In this document: one piece after another, positions 27,501 to 28,731 of the stretch
Layout: each line of letters begins with the position of its first letter
How positions within the stretch are numbered: position 1 is the stretch's first letter
Assembly (NCBI GenBank): GCA_001724265.1
Contig: MEDY01000661.1
Coordinates: 1-28,731, forward strand
Direction: 5' to 3'
Origin: Rhizaria sp. SCN 62-66
Taxonomy: Eukaryota; Rhizaria, unplaced
Length of the DNA: 28,731 nucleotides
The notes under the pieces: model-generated
The model's database searches: none
Seen by the model: the letters and a program-made list of their open reading frames with translations, nothing else
Told to the model about the DNA's origin: nothing
Program-made: the position numbers and the translations under genes

Positions 27501-28731
27501 TGCGTCTAACCGCATCCTGAGCCAGGCCGCGCTGCTGCAGACGCTGGGCTTCACGCCGCCGATGGTAGCCGCAGTTGCCGCACATGCGGGCAAGGTCGCC
27601 GAGACCAACGCGCTCGCCGCCGCCGCCAACGCCGCTGCCACGCACGCCACTGCCGCCGAGGCCGCCGTGCCAGGCGCGGTCGCCGCCGCCAGTGCGAGCG
27701 CCGGCCGCGCGCGCGGGGGCGGTGCCGCTGCTGCGGCCGTGGCGGCGTCTGCTGCCGTGGCCAACGCCACTAACGCCGCCGCTACGGCCGCCTCTGCTGC
27801 AGCAGCCGCGTCCGAGGCCGCTGCAGCCACTGCGGCCGCGGCGGCTGCGCCCGGCGTGCTGCCGGGCCTGTCCGAGCTGACCGAGGCCGCCGCAGCAATA
27901 ACGACTTTCTCCAACTCCGGCGTCACCGCGCTCGTGCTCACGCTCGAGACGCTGGGGCTGGACGAGGTGGAGCTCAGCACGCTGGCCAACGTGGAGCCGC
28001 TCCAGTACGCCGCGCTGCTCGCGCGCATCACCAGCGAGGTCGGCCACCACCTGTCGACGTCCAATAACGCCGCCGCGGCCACCACCCTGGGCCACGGGCA
28101 GGCCGCCGCGGGCGCGCAAGAGGGCGAGGCTGAGGCTGAGCACAGCGGCGCTGCGGCCGAGACCGCCGGGGAGGCTGACGCCTTCTCCGCTGCAGCGAAC
28201 GCCGGTGCTGCTGGTGACGCCGCTGCGGCTGCGCCTGTGCCGCAGCAGCGCCTCACGCTCTCCTTCACCAACTCCACGCCCGCCGCCGCGGCTGCTCCTG
28301 TGTACGCGCCCACACCCGCCGCGCCTAAGCCCGCGAGCGCGCGCCGCGGAGCCAAGGCCGCTGCCGCTGCCGCGGCCGCTGCCGCCGCAGCCACTGCTGC
28401 CGCTGCGGGTGGCGAGGTCGACGGCTACGCGGCCGGCGCCTTCGCGCCGCCCGTGCCTGCGCCGATCACCACGCCCGCGCGCGGCAAGCGCGGCCGCACG
28501 TCTGCCGCCTCCGCCGCCGCCGCTGCTGCCGCCGCCGCCGACGCCGCGACCGCCGCAGCCGGCCACCACGGCGCCGAAGACGGCGCGGTGGGCGCTGGCA
28601 CAATCCACGGCAGCTACTACGAGTCCGAGGTGTCGAGCCACTACTCCGCGCCGACCCCGCTGCACGCCCCGCTGGACGCCGGCGCTGACGGCGAGGACGC
28701 CGACGGCGACGCCGCCGCCGCTGCGGCGGGG
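1..28731 (+). CDS. Giant chromatin-associated protein, KDM5/Lid2-like C-terminal architecture (partial at both ends)
   Basis: One reading frame is open from the first base to the last: 9,577 codons with no stop, no initiation site that can be chosen and no end. Two PHD zinc fingers (residues 5432-5478 and 8370-8476) fix strand and frame. Before, between and after them are short helical segments with Leu/Trp spacing like the PLU-1-like domain of KDM5 histone H3K4 demethylases. They are separated by Ala, Gly, Ser, Asn, Asp/Glu and RG linkers. The order PLU-1-like, PHD, PLU-1-like, PHD matches the KDM5 C-terminal half but is about ten times longer. JmjN, ARID, JmjC and C5HC2 are not in the window, so enzymatic activity is unproven. 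The likely location is nuclear (basic NLS-like motifs, chromatin-reader fingers). The mass of the visible part alone would be on the order of 0.8-0.9 MDa. The alternative is a PHD scaffold protein with no demethylase domain. Strand and frame are near certain; family assignment is moderate. Confidence 0.95.
520..708 (+). other. Helical segment 1 (PLU-1-like)
   Basis: Residues 174-236 form an amphipathic helical stretch: LALHLAHAPWVHPTTLDAVL, then an Arg/Lys-rich helix (SFSRAKARARGQRARVWRSL). The spacing of hydrophobic residues and Trp resembles one helical hairpin of the PLU-1-like domain. An acidic, Gly/Asp-rich linker follows. Family assignment is inference from pattern. Confidence 0.45.
1066..1380 (+). 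other. Helical segment 2 (PLU-1-like, one of the clearest)
   Basis: Residues 356-460. Successive helices read TLLDVRVLTLLLDRARGWHG, then LEDIQALEAEARDQLPYIS, then a helix ending in REAGAWVAAVRLKLAKAW. The pattern is Leu-rich helix, short acidic helix ending in a Leu-Pro turn, then a helix with a central Trp and trailing basic residues. KDM5 PLU-1-like regions repeat this pattern (tryptophans here W386, W437, W449). It is free of Ala runs, unlike its surroundings, which suggests a folded core. Confidence 0.6.
1381..1704 (+). repeat. Acidic, then Arg/Ser, then poly-Ser linker
   Basis: Residues 461-568 hold an Asn/Ser stretch, an acidic run (EDGEGEDAEDDDDDD around 1477-1515), an RS-like basic cluster (SRNRSRNNSKRSRNRSS, 1579-1626) and a Ser/Gly tract up to 1698. 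The basic cluster is a possible nuclear localisation signal and a possible kinase target. AGC, TCC and TCG serine codons are mixed. Confidence 0.75.
1708..1905 (+). other. Helical segment 3
   Basis: Residues 570-635 contain PPGKLTPLAVMRLLRTADKA followed by a helix with NYLRAALLFRKHLLSTLFSA. It has high sequence complexity, a regular Leu periodicity and Lys/Arg on the other helical face. It lies between two low-complexity linkers and is probably part of the same helical array as segments 1 and 2. I see no specific motif. Confidence 0.5.
1906..2397 (+). other. Ala/Ser/Asp-rich linker
   Basis: Residues 636-799 contain a Pro/Ser stretch, an Ala run near 2005-2055, an acidic patch (DDVDDDEEGDGG, 2065-2100) and a Ser-rich part with several SP or PS pairs (2281-2400). 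No fold is recognisable. It is probably disordered. Confidence 0.6.
2398..3180 (+). other. Helical segment 4 (extended PLU-1-like block)
   Basis: Residues 800-1060, the longest uninterrupted complex stretch before PHD A. Key parts are HLAEAVDLLALAHTRLGFMH, PELRYLEVAVRVATDWVTMA (W880), LRRELATREWGLQATVMRAT (W929), LTLPTVTSLLHAADAIPVDP and SLPEVDLLALTHSHIKALEK. Each unit has a Leu-rich helix, a Pro turn and a Trp-bearing helix, as PLU-1-like repeats do. Third codon positions are nearly all G or C. I regard this as the best material for a profile search of the family. Confidence 0.6.
3241..3780 (+). other. Helical segment 5 (two PLU-1-like units)
   Basis: Residues 1081-1260. The first unit contains QSLMFWRALHLAIRS and ANTLKWFVEARALLTVTN (W1144). 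The second contains FLQVEAILSRLGSPSLAFIP and HLSTAGRGWVDAVAVVLNTL (W1226). Both end in a Trp-bearing helix followed by small or basic residues, repeating the pattern of segments 2 and 4. A short Ala/Gly/Thr insert (about 3460-3545) separates them. Confidence 0.55.
4015..4164 (+). other. Helical segment 6 (short)
   Basis: Residues 1339-1388 contain AVIGLRCLLSLYAHPPTYSL and FVDALEAACVMSRAMRDQAR. This is a helix-turn-helix-like pair with a Pro-Pro turn. It is bordered on both sides by Ala/Ser/Asn linkers and on the right by the SUMO/acidic/NLS region. Confidence 0.45.
4183..4509 (+). other. Regulatory linker: two SUMO-consensus motifs, acidic run, NLS-like cluster
   Basis: Residues 1395-1503. 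VKGE (K1398) with acidic residues downstream and VKAE (K1473) both fit the psi-K-x-E SUMOylation consensus. Between them is an acidic run of seven Glu and two Asp (4264-4290). The segment ends in KRSLTKRKRSR (4474-4506), a strong monopartite or bipartite nuclear-localisation-type signal. Modification and import are inferred from motifs only. Confidence 0.6.
4510..4815 (+). repeat. Ala and Ala-Gly low-complexity tract
   Basis: Residues 1504-1605 contain several runs of 8-11 Ala, a GAGAGAGAG repeat at about 4700-4740 and a closing Ala run before VSHHHITMG. Alanine codons are mixed (GCC, GCG, GCT, some GCA), so the tract is not a fresh triplet expansion. Confidence 0.8.
4816..5730 (+). other. 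Helical pieces in a Ser/Ala/Asn linker, with acidic patch and Gly run
   Basis: Residues 1606-1910. Complex pieces are RRITPYELALLFGLSVDVMS (4840-4902), SRLNFFYRALLTVFTSSDSA (5452-5511) and YIVHDLAEVRELMALAVSAA (5611-5670). In between are Ser/Ala stretches, the acidic patch DDYEDDDEEET (5248-5280) and a run of seven glycines (5569-5589), six of them pure GGC codons. The complex pieces look like isolated helices of the larger array, spread out by the inserts. Confidence 0.45.
6064..6123 (+). repeat. Poly-alanine tract, 20 residues
   Basis: Residues 2022-2041 are twenty alanines in a row, among the longest pure runs in the window. Codons are mixed GCC, GCG, GCT and GCA, so the tract is old or kept by selection on the protein rather than by recent slippage of one triplet. 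Confidence 0.95.
6148..7020 (+). other. Helical segment 7 (PLU-1-like units) with SUMO-consensus linker
   Basis: Residues 2050-2340. The clearest unit reads LLSIPLVAIAEAKLREVVLT and then VRTAWMLLC (W2226). It is followed by a short piece with TVTFSMKTHQKMIVALRNIG, unlike the helices elsewhere and possibly beta. A Ser/Asn linker holds VKRE (K2284, SUMO consensus). A second unit has YSIGMRLAAGATWVARAASI (W2327). The helix with a Trp four to six residues before its end repeats the pattern seen upstream. Confidence 0.5.
7256..7284 (+). other. Cysteine cluster C-x-C-x3-C-x-C
   Basis: Residues 2420-2428 read CACTAACDC, four cysteines in nine residues, in a protein that otherwise has long stretches without any. 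Two more Cys follow (C2458, C2466) near an acidic DCDDD. The spacing does not match PHD, C5HC2 or GATA fingers. It could be a small metal-binding knuckle or chance. Sequence is certain, function unknown. Confidence 0.5.
7507..8115 (+). repeat. Ala-rich region with one short helical piece
   Basis: Residues 2503-2705 have Ala runs of 9 (about 7531-7557), 12 (7585-7620) and 14 (8074-8115). Between them is a complex piece, QVLDMGVLQLALVLGLAQSG (7636-7695), resembling a single helix of the array. Around 7930-8040 there is an Ala/Arg/Asp stretch that would be strongly helical. Confidence 0.7.
8251..8304 (+). repeat. RG/RGG box 1
   Basis: Residues 2751-2768 start RGGRGRGRGRGRGRGR. Arg codons alternate CGT and CGC, and Gly codons alternate GGC, GGT and GGA. 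RG boxes bind RNA or DNA and are typical substrates of arginine methyltransferases; that role is inferred. A Ser/Asn/acidic stretch with DNENDG follows directly. Confidence 0.9.
8563..9063 (+). other. Complex piece and Gly/Ala linker
   Basis: Residues 2855-3021. NDPMCFVGRITS, a Val/Gly-rich stretch (GVPGVVVGTITANYCDATHF) and FDALVNF are followed by Gly/Ala/Ser low complexity and then GANLVTLQQAMLCLLTQLSS. The Val/Gly/Thr stretch is predicted beta-like, unlike the helical segments. I do not recognise a family. Confidence 0.4.
9184..9480 (+). other. Helical segment 8
   Basis: Residues 3062-3160. VHLALLSPLATHADVRAALS is followed, after a Ser/Asn linker, by a strongly basic helix (ARAAVRRLRRVLRHLDGHAI) and ADMICKIASGAG. 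The basic helix could contact nucleic acid or an acidic patch; this is inference. Confidence 0.4.
9991..10047 (+). repeat. Threonine tract 1
   Basis: Residues 3331-3349 read VTVTTTTTTTVTTTTTVTV, written with ACG, ACA, ACC and ACT. It shares its codon order (ACC ACG GTC ... ACG ACC ACC) with Thr tract 2 at 19,252-19,314. About 45 residues later comes GIWGAAT followed by an Ala/Leu-rich stretch. Confidence 0.9.
10129..10400 (+). other. Hydrophobic segment after Thr tract 1
   Basis: Residues 3377-3466 contain GIWGAATAPLALLLAPFVVD and an NTAPFAAS stretch, then a Thr/Ser linker and SATVFFPPRP. The hydrophobic part is about 20 residues and could pass for a membrane helix. In a protein with nuclear motifs, a buried helix is more likely. 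It resembles the stretch that follows Thr tract 2. Confidence 0.4.
10546..10605 (+). repeat. RG box 2
   Basis: Residues 3516-3535 are an almost perfect Arg-Gly dipeptide repeat, starting RARGRGRGRGRGRG. An Arg-rich GRRRG (10,645-10,659) and an acidic stretch (DDDEAEAEAEGEEADVD) follow. It is the longest regular RG repeat in the window. Arginine methylation and nucleic-acid binding are inferred. Confidence 0.9.
10669..11400 (+). other. Acidic, SUMO-consensus and basic linker
   Basis: Residues 3557-3800. In order: an acidic Glu/Asp-Ala stretch, VKTEPE (K3593, SUMO consensus), a Val/Thr-rich linker, a helical piece with LDPRVLLLVSLRSLRRRRAQ, more basic residues (QRRDRRRGGRGG), an acidic run of four Asp and six Glu (11,182-11,211), five Gln (11,281-11,295) and 15 Ala (11,299-11,343). 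The basic cluster is a second candidate nuclear localisation signal. Confidence 0.6.
11698..12030 (+). other. Helical segment 9
   Basis: Residues 3900-4010. The piece SYAVSIPHLSKLNPLGYLPS leads into SWYRFTLEELTPDADDVAMR and LALWGLMRGVMAKTAAGVAL. A turn, an acidic helix and a Trp-bearing helix repeat the pattern of segments 2, 4 and 5. It is bounded by Ser/Asn linkers. Confidence 0.45.
12610..12690 (+). other. Trp/Pro-rich patch
   Basis: Residues 4204-4230 contain four Trp in 20 residues (LSWPQSVVSSLWPWPAWSLP). Elsewhere Trp occurs about once per helical segment. It could be an exposed interaction motif or a packed turn. I do not recognise a match. Confidence 0.5.
12775..13209 (+). other. Helical segment 10 (PLU-1-like)
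   Basis: Residues 4259-4403. GISLPLAHRLVASVSRVCSW and its helix RKQVLSVLLHQA are followed by an Ala insert and an Arg-Ala repeat. Then comes one of the best PLU-1-like units: LRALLAAAPTLAVTLPEVAQ, LEHRHWALLWVSRAQRLL (W4389, W4393). A Leu-rich helix, a Leu-Pro-Glu turn and a Trp-bearing helix with trailing Arg is the recurring pattern. Confidence 0.6.
13318..13700 (+). other. Mixed helical region
   Basis: Residues 4440-4566 contain VPSLSHMLAHHLQTQQGKRG, a Gln/Pro linker, SLSEALASLPSLFALASALN and ALRARWRNDPSSLAQG, then a long Ala/Val/Arg helix. There are fewer Ala runs than in neighbouring linkers. It is plausibly part of the helical array, with no specific motif. Confidence 0.4.
13852..14160 (+). 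other. Helical segment 11 (PLU-1-like)
   Basis: Residues 4618-4720. EELEALQHKPVWDHLDRPVD, then FTLAELETRLLYLTEWGRLL (W4665) and RALTTLRLSSANAEAILGPE. A helix beginning Thr-Leu-x-Glu-Leu and carrying a central Trp is the recurring unit. An Asp/Pro-rich turn with SPLYQLFAPLLTLGDWPG follows. Confidence 0.5.
14446..14680 (+). other. Helical segment 12 with Cys pair
   Basis: Residues 4816-4893 contain HVLALARGLSDGPVTSSLVL and YGRLFVPPCCPLPSLATMRT, then ALTLIGLAPESYLPAPG. PPCCP is a notable Cys pair in a Cys-poor region; no partner Cys/His lie near enough to form a known finger. Confidence 0.4.
14992..15048 (+). repeat. RGG box 3
   Basis: Residues 4998-5016 contain RGGRGRGRGRGGRGGRGG. It follows an Ala/Glu helix (AEAEAAAAEAELSV) and precedes an eleven-residue Ala/Ser run. 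It forms a close pair with box 4, 94 bases away. The likely role, by analogy, is nucleic-acid binding and arginine methylation. Confidence 0.9.
15142..15189 (+). repeat. RGG box 4
   Basis: Residues 5048-5063 contain RGGRGGRGRGRGRGGR. It is separated from box 3 by an Ala stretch and GAYYDMADTGVVVGA. The two boxes differ in codon choice, so they are not a very recent duplication. Confidence 0.9.
15298..16060 (+). other. Region leading into PHD A
   Basis: Residues 5100-5353. Complex pieces are AGVWLEWMLPLLPPASAEAA (15,406-15,465), DTLRFAVVALRKHAANANSG and, close to the finger, VGRTIPLARLSPREIANVMA with VLASARQALPW. Ser/Ala linkers lie between. The last piece is helical and Arg-containing, as expected for the PLU-1-like stretch that directly precedes PHD2 in KDM5 proteins. 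A short acidic linker (DGIDAEADTDKLKAAEG) then runs to the finger. Confidence 0.45.
16294..16434 (+). other. PHD finger A (C4HC3), KDM5 PHD2 position
   Basis: Residues 5432-5478 form a complete PHD finger with zinc ligands C5433, C5435, C5448, C5451, H5456, C5459, C5475 and C5478. The core reads MVACDTCLDWFHLSCLGL and ends FVCPVC. Y5432 before the first Cys, M5445 three residues before the third and W5454 two before the His match the Tyr/Met/Trp cage of ING- and PHF8/PHF2-type fingers that bind H3K4me3. Binding here is inferred. It follows the PLU-1-like array, as PHD2 does in KDM5. The finger is standard length with no inserts. Together with PHD B, it proves the reading frame. Confidence 0.96.
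16435..16870 (+). other. Complex segment following PHD A
   Basis: Residues 5479-5623. GTTYRFRSRLPITSALTRPN and FVAVAKELAARSPF directly follow the finger. KDM5 proteins also have a basic, Pro-containing stretch and then helices right after PHD2. GRDPVSGWNGYLQTMARIYG and, after a Ser linker, SAIEYLSDVYNFIHADDGNA follow. This is the longest low-Ala stretch in the centre of the window and probably a folded extension of the finger. Confidence 0.5.
16921..17070 (+). repeat. Gly-Ala/Val repeat
   Basis: Residues 5641-5690 contain a GAGAGVAGAGAGTGAGVGAG-type repeat. The same composition recurs at about 4700 and 20,330. It is silk- or elastin-like low complexity, probably a flexible spacer. Confidence 0.8.
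17071..17250 (+). other. Helical segment 13
   Basis: Residues 5691-5750 contain LLPLPIGVLLRALSPAVLPL, AAAVDRARLWSAATGAIMAT and QDVLGRVRVGSKLG. Leu-rich helices have one Trp and Arg residues on one face. The segment is flanked by a Gly-Ala repeat and an acidic Ser/Asn linker. Confidence 0.4.
17281..17580 (+). other. Acidic Ser/Asn linker with low-GC3 codons
   Basis: Residues 5761-5860 include NNSSNSAVSSGD, ESESNECESEGDNE and Ser/Glu/Ala stretches. Of the 40 codons at 17,281-17,400, 17 end in A or T. In the helical core at 23,881-24,000 only 2 of 40 do. It is probably disordered. Confidence 0.7.
17587..17880 (+). other. Helical segment 14 with basic helix
   Basis: Residues 5863-5960 contain SFTWVSAAPLLRSLLPEATL, ARSVSLLLRVVTVATLLAKG and VWALAKRLGLLRARASKRNA. 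A Lys/Arg-rich helix follows (ARKAGRRADAVAEAEDKLNK). The basic helix is a possible nucleic-acid or NLS element. An Asp/Glu-rich linker (17,941-18,050) is next. Confidence 0.5.
18106..18435 (+). other. Helical segment 15
   Basis: Residues 6036-6145 contain SSASRARIVAALAAAGHPLG, AHALAQQLLVESCFDLDACL and, after an Asn/Ser linker, SLLHVIVPLLQHIRHLSATL. Alternating Leu/Ile/Val on one face suggests long amphipathic helices. The Asn/Ser insert splits the array as elsewhere. Confidence 0.45.
18745..18960 (+). other. Helical segment 16 (PLU-1-like)
   Basis: Residues 6249-6320. LSWLALQAYGLTAASAAATA is followed by IEAWDALLGAGRVPVLAESE and LNRIWRGVESMIALPAVYNI. The order is a Trp helix, a Gly-Arg-Val-Pro-Val turn and a second Trp helix. 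This resembles PLU-1-like repeats and lies between the PHD fingers, as the second half of that region does in KDM5. Confidence 0.5.
19252..19314 (+). repeat. Threonine tract 2
   Basis: Residues 6418-6438 are Thr with one Val-Val break, led by LPTV. The DNA includes seven consecutive ACG codons (19,264-19,284) and then ACC ACG GTC GTC ACG ACC ACC, close to the core of Thr tract 1. A 7-base inverted repeat, GACGACC/GGTCGTC, sits at 19,281-19,296. Confidence 0.9.
19363..19560 (+). other. Hydrophobic segment after Thr tract 2
   Basis: Residues 6455-6520 contain ECVSGGIIGAAPPATAALAL and AGTASLGLVTVAAPTHTLLQ, followed by Ala/Thr. It resembles the stretch after Thr tract 1 (a Gly-Ile-x-Gly-Ala-Ala motif and a following Ala/Leu stretch). 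No family is recognised. Confidence 0.4.
19915..19968 (+). repeat. Poly-alanine tract, 18 residues
   Basis: Residues 6639-6656 are all Ala, with five GCT codons in a row inside otherwise mixed GCC/GCT. Gly/Ser-rich sequence precedes it and PTAAALAAMGLPP follows. Confidence 0.9.
20674..21030 (+). other. Helical segment 17 (PLU-1-like)
   Basis: Residues 6892-7010. SRLLTALTASTLSATTALLR, LRHVQSHVTAVAAATLTRAR, LNLLTQLYLASLHIHVTLPL and RPALEATVAAYGEAARGACV form a continuous helical block. The turn HVTLPLRPALE resembles the Leu-Pro turns of segments 2 and 10. It is broken only at the right by an Asn/Ser stretch (NNASVNASSGAN). Confidence 0.5.
21157..21290 (+). other. Short complex piece with two Cys
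   Basis: Residues 7053-7096 contain VELGVDCYNGNTCNDNSSGR and TTIALKQTGAGVPRVALRVP. It is beta-like, unlike its helical neighbours. The two Cys five residues apart lack partners. Not recognised. Confidence 0.3.
21484..21650 (+). other. Helical segment 18
   Basis: Residues 7162-7216 contain DDAYSLEYFGPLSTLDVVNA and VLRRGEQARLAKSLRIRALR with RSLSAAAS. The piece combines an acidic-aromatic start, a Leu-rich helix and a strongly basic helix. An acidic linker (DRMDDGDDDETGADGD) follows. Confidence 0.45.
22219..22560 (+). repeat. Acidic run followed by Ala-rich stretch
   Basis: Residues 7407-7520. The acidic DDDEEEDE (22,219-22,242) is followed by Ala-rich sequence with Asp/Glu/Ser interspersed, then runs of 6-11 Ala. 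Codons are mixed. Confidence 0.7.
22567..23040 (+). other. Complex mid-segment, unrecognised
   Basis: Residues 7523-7680. A basic piece (RAAFHRASRRHAAAHALTVT) is followed by RTPRGKSESERGVVYLGDCG and ISINDAGAQWLDLLFAHAML. A Pro run, then YNMSSVRALEAVRYAAVFGL and RPVPVVAFAQMPARVPLLPA come next. It has high complexity and few Ala runs, with mixed helical and beta character. It might be a distinct folded domain, but I do not recognise it. Confidence 0.45.
23041..23640 (+). repeat. Ala/Ser/Val/Pro low-complexity region
   Basis: Residues 7681-7880. Ala runs alternate with short Gly/Pro/Val-rich strings (TGALTLVPGSNGAAPVPVPA). One complex piece, VCLVGGLSHRDLSAVQQGRN with ELIAVRVPAALAGL (23,476-23,580), looks structured. 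Confidence 0.5.
23755..24030 (+). other. Helical segment 19 (PLU-1-like)
   Basis: Residues 7919-8010. ALSPLLSTYLLSTAAVTDTL, VAQSLMLTTHLRRLLDSPAH, VASLITALRLWAARADHLAV and RVAAVVQWGVLETELLRSLP form a continuous helical block with one Trp per helix. Only 2 of the 40 codons at 23,881-24,000 end in A or T. Confidence 0.5.
24031..24780 (+). repeat. Ala-rich helix-forming stretch with Glu/Lys spacing
   Basis: Residues 8011-8260. Ala dominates, but Glu, Lys, Asp and Val recur every few residues in 24,121-24,300 (KKEAAAAAAKADEAQAKAAA). This should form long single helices or a weak coiled coil, somewhat like histone H1 tails or ice-binding Ala helices. The later part (24,361-24,500) is Ala/Pro/Gly with more T-ending codons. 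Confidence 0.7.
24835..25104 (+). other. Helical segment 20 directly before PHD B
   Basis: Residues 8279-8368. SRTSSPSATIDAVAALMSAR, TLQLDREVARVALWRAAYGE, LVKRRVAGALFEGLAALARG and VGGIVVDGGDRAAAEAKAG run into the finger. It is a Trp-bearing helix followed by a basic Leu helix, as in the other units. Helical sequence also precedes PHD3 in KDM5. Confidence 0.5.
25108..25428 (+). other. PHD finger B (C4HC3) with long loop insertion, KDM5 PHD3 position
   Basis: Residues 8370-8476. Zinc ligands C8371, C8373, C8388, C8391, H8396 and C8399 are followed, after 73 residues, by C8473 and C8476. The core reads MVGCDYCSDWYHLRCV and the end FECPRC. The cage set Y8370, M8385 and W8394 has the same spacing from the ligands as in PHD A, so H3K4me3 reading is plausible. 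The insertion, about 15 residues in PHD A, contains VKPE (K8405, SUMO consensus), an acidic patch (TDADDDG), eight pure GCC alanine codons (25,339-25,362) and Ser/Pro sites. An extra Cys (C8378) lies between ligands 2 and 3. Frame and finger are clear; whether the loop is spliced out is unknown. Confidence 0.9.
25429..26250 (+). other. Region after PHD B
   Basis: Residues 8477-8750. AHGHVPALHDLPPLLSAPAL, NANVGHMNPLHALALWAAPR (25,588-25,647) and GSEAVLSAYWLGAVTARSYP follow the finger. An acidic Ser/Ala linker with TKEEGEED and the piece PLPIQLSEVALMCAMLDPAC (26,143-26,202) come next. Two of these are short helices with one Trp each. There is no clear family match. Confidence 0.4.
26251..27220 (+). 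other. Ala/Gly/Ser/His linker region
   Basis: Residues 8751-9073. Low-complexity Ala with scattered complex strings, for example CFTVPGAMANLPISTLAAAA, VDVSLCGSSFQRHCPLSVST and ARGNVGARGRQPVCATESAH. Three or four Cys and several His occur in 26,680-26,940 but without finger spacing. Gly-rich GTFGGMSGAGLGVGAGFNT lies at 27,031-27,087. Confidence 0.5.
27235..27276 (+). repeat. His-Ser/His-Gly repeat
   Basis: Residues 9079-9092 read HSHSHGHGHGHGHR, seven His alternating with Ser or Gly. Such repeats bind zinc or nickel or promote condensation in other proteins; here that is inference. A Gly-rich stretch follows. Confidence 0.95.
27403..27441 (+). repeat. Glutamine tract
   Basis: Residues 9135-9147 are twelve Gln and one His, written with mixed CAG and CAA. 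A basic YKARAQHNS piece precedes it and poly-Ala follows. Such tracts are common in transcription and chromatin factors. Confidence 0.95.
27481..27610 (+). other. Short helical piece after the Gln tract
   Basis: Residues 9161-9203 contain LTQAASNRILSQAALLQTLG and FTPPMVAAVAAHAGKVAETN, a helix with a Phe-Thr-Pro-Pro turn. A similar short helix appears at 27,886-28,056. Confidence 0.4.
27886..28056 (+). other. Last helical segment in window
   Basis: Residues 9296-9352 contain AITTFSNSGVTALVLTLETL, GLDEVELSTLANVEPLQYAA and LLARITSEVGHHLSTSNN. It is Leu-rich and acidic, with no Trp. It may belong to the helical array or be an independent C-terminal helical bundle. Confidence 0.4.
28465..28500 (+). 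other. AT-hook-like basic motif
   Basis: Residues 9489-9500 read ITTPARGKRGRT. The Pro-x-Arg-Gly-Lys-Arg-Gly-Arg core resembles AT-hooks and basic NLS motifs, although the classic Arg-Gly-Arg-Pro is not complete. A second basic piece (KPASARRGAKAAA) lies at 28,327-28,365. DNA minor-groove binding is possible but unproven. Confidence 0.45.

Noticed and set aside
1-28731. tRNA, rRNA, insertion sequence, promoter or terminator
   Set aside because: I saw none. The whole window is coding, and no conserved RNA motif, transposase or terminal inverted repeat is present.
1-28731. Bacterial origin (high-GC actinobacterial genome with a giant ORF)
   Set aside because: PHD fingers with histone-reader cages, RGG boxes, poly-Gln and a PLU-1-like array are eukaryotic features; no ribosome-binding sites or operon structure are seen.

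Overview
The window is a single coding region. On the + strand, the frame that starts at base 1 runs through all 28,731 bases (9,577 codons) without a stop codon and is open at both ends. I translated every codon of it. The other two + frames and all three - frames are broken repeatedly, and their long ORFs are GC-driven shadows. The protein is eukaryotic: it has two PHD zinc fingers, RG/RGG boxes, basic nuclear-localisation-type motifs, acidic patches and very long Ala, Gly, Ser, Thr and Gln tracts. The DNA is extremely GC-rich, and codons in conserved parts end almost always in G or C. No intron is visible. This fits a GC-rich unicellular eukaryote (alga or protist); I cannot name the organism.

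Layout: (1) bases 1 to about 16,060 hold a series of short amphipathic helical segments with leucine and tryptophan spacing like the PLU-1-like domain of KDM5/JARID1/Lid2 histone demethylases. They are separated by low-complexity linkers that carry four RG boxes, acidic patches, SUMO-consensus motifs and basic NLS-like clusters. (2) A complete, canonical PHD finger (PHD A) lies at 16,294-16,434. (3) More helical segments and linkers run to about 25,100. (4) A second PHD finger (PHD B) lies at 25,108-25,428, with a loop of 73 residues inserted before its last Cys pair. (5) The tail has a His-Gly repeat, a Gln tract, one more helical segment and an AT-hook-like motif.

The order PLU-1-like, PHD, PLU-1-like, PHD is that of the C-terminal half of KDM5 proteins (PLU-1, PHD2, PHD3). 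Here that half exceeds 9,500 residues, against roughly 900 in animal KDM5. JmjN, ARID, the first PHD, JmjC and the C5HC2 finger are not in the window. If they exist they lie upstream, so demethylase activity cannot be claimed from this sequence. Both PHD fingers keep the Tyr/Met/Trp set used by known H3K4me3 readers, so the most defensible role is a giant nuclear chromatin reader or scaffold. The PHD calls and the open frame are seen directly. The KDM5 kinship is an inference from domain order and helix pattern.
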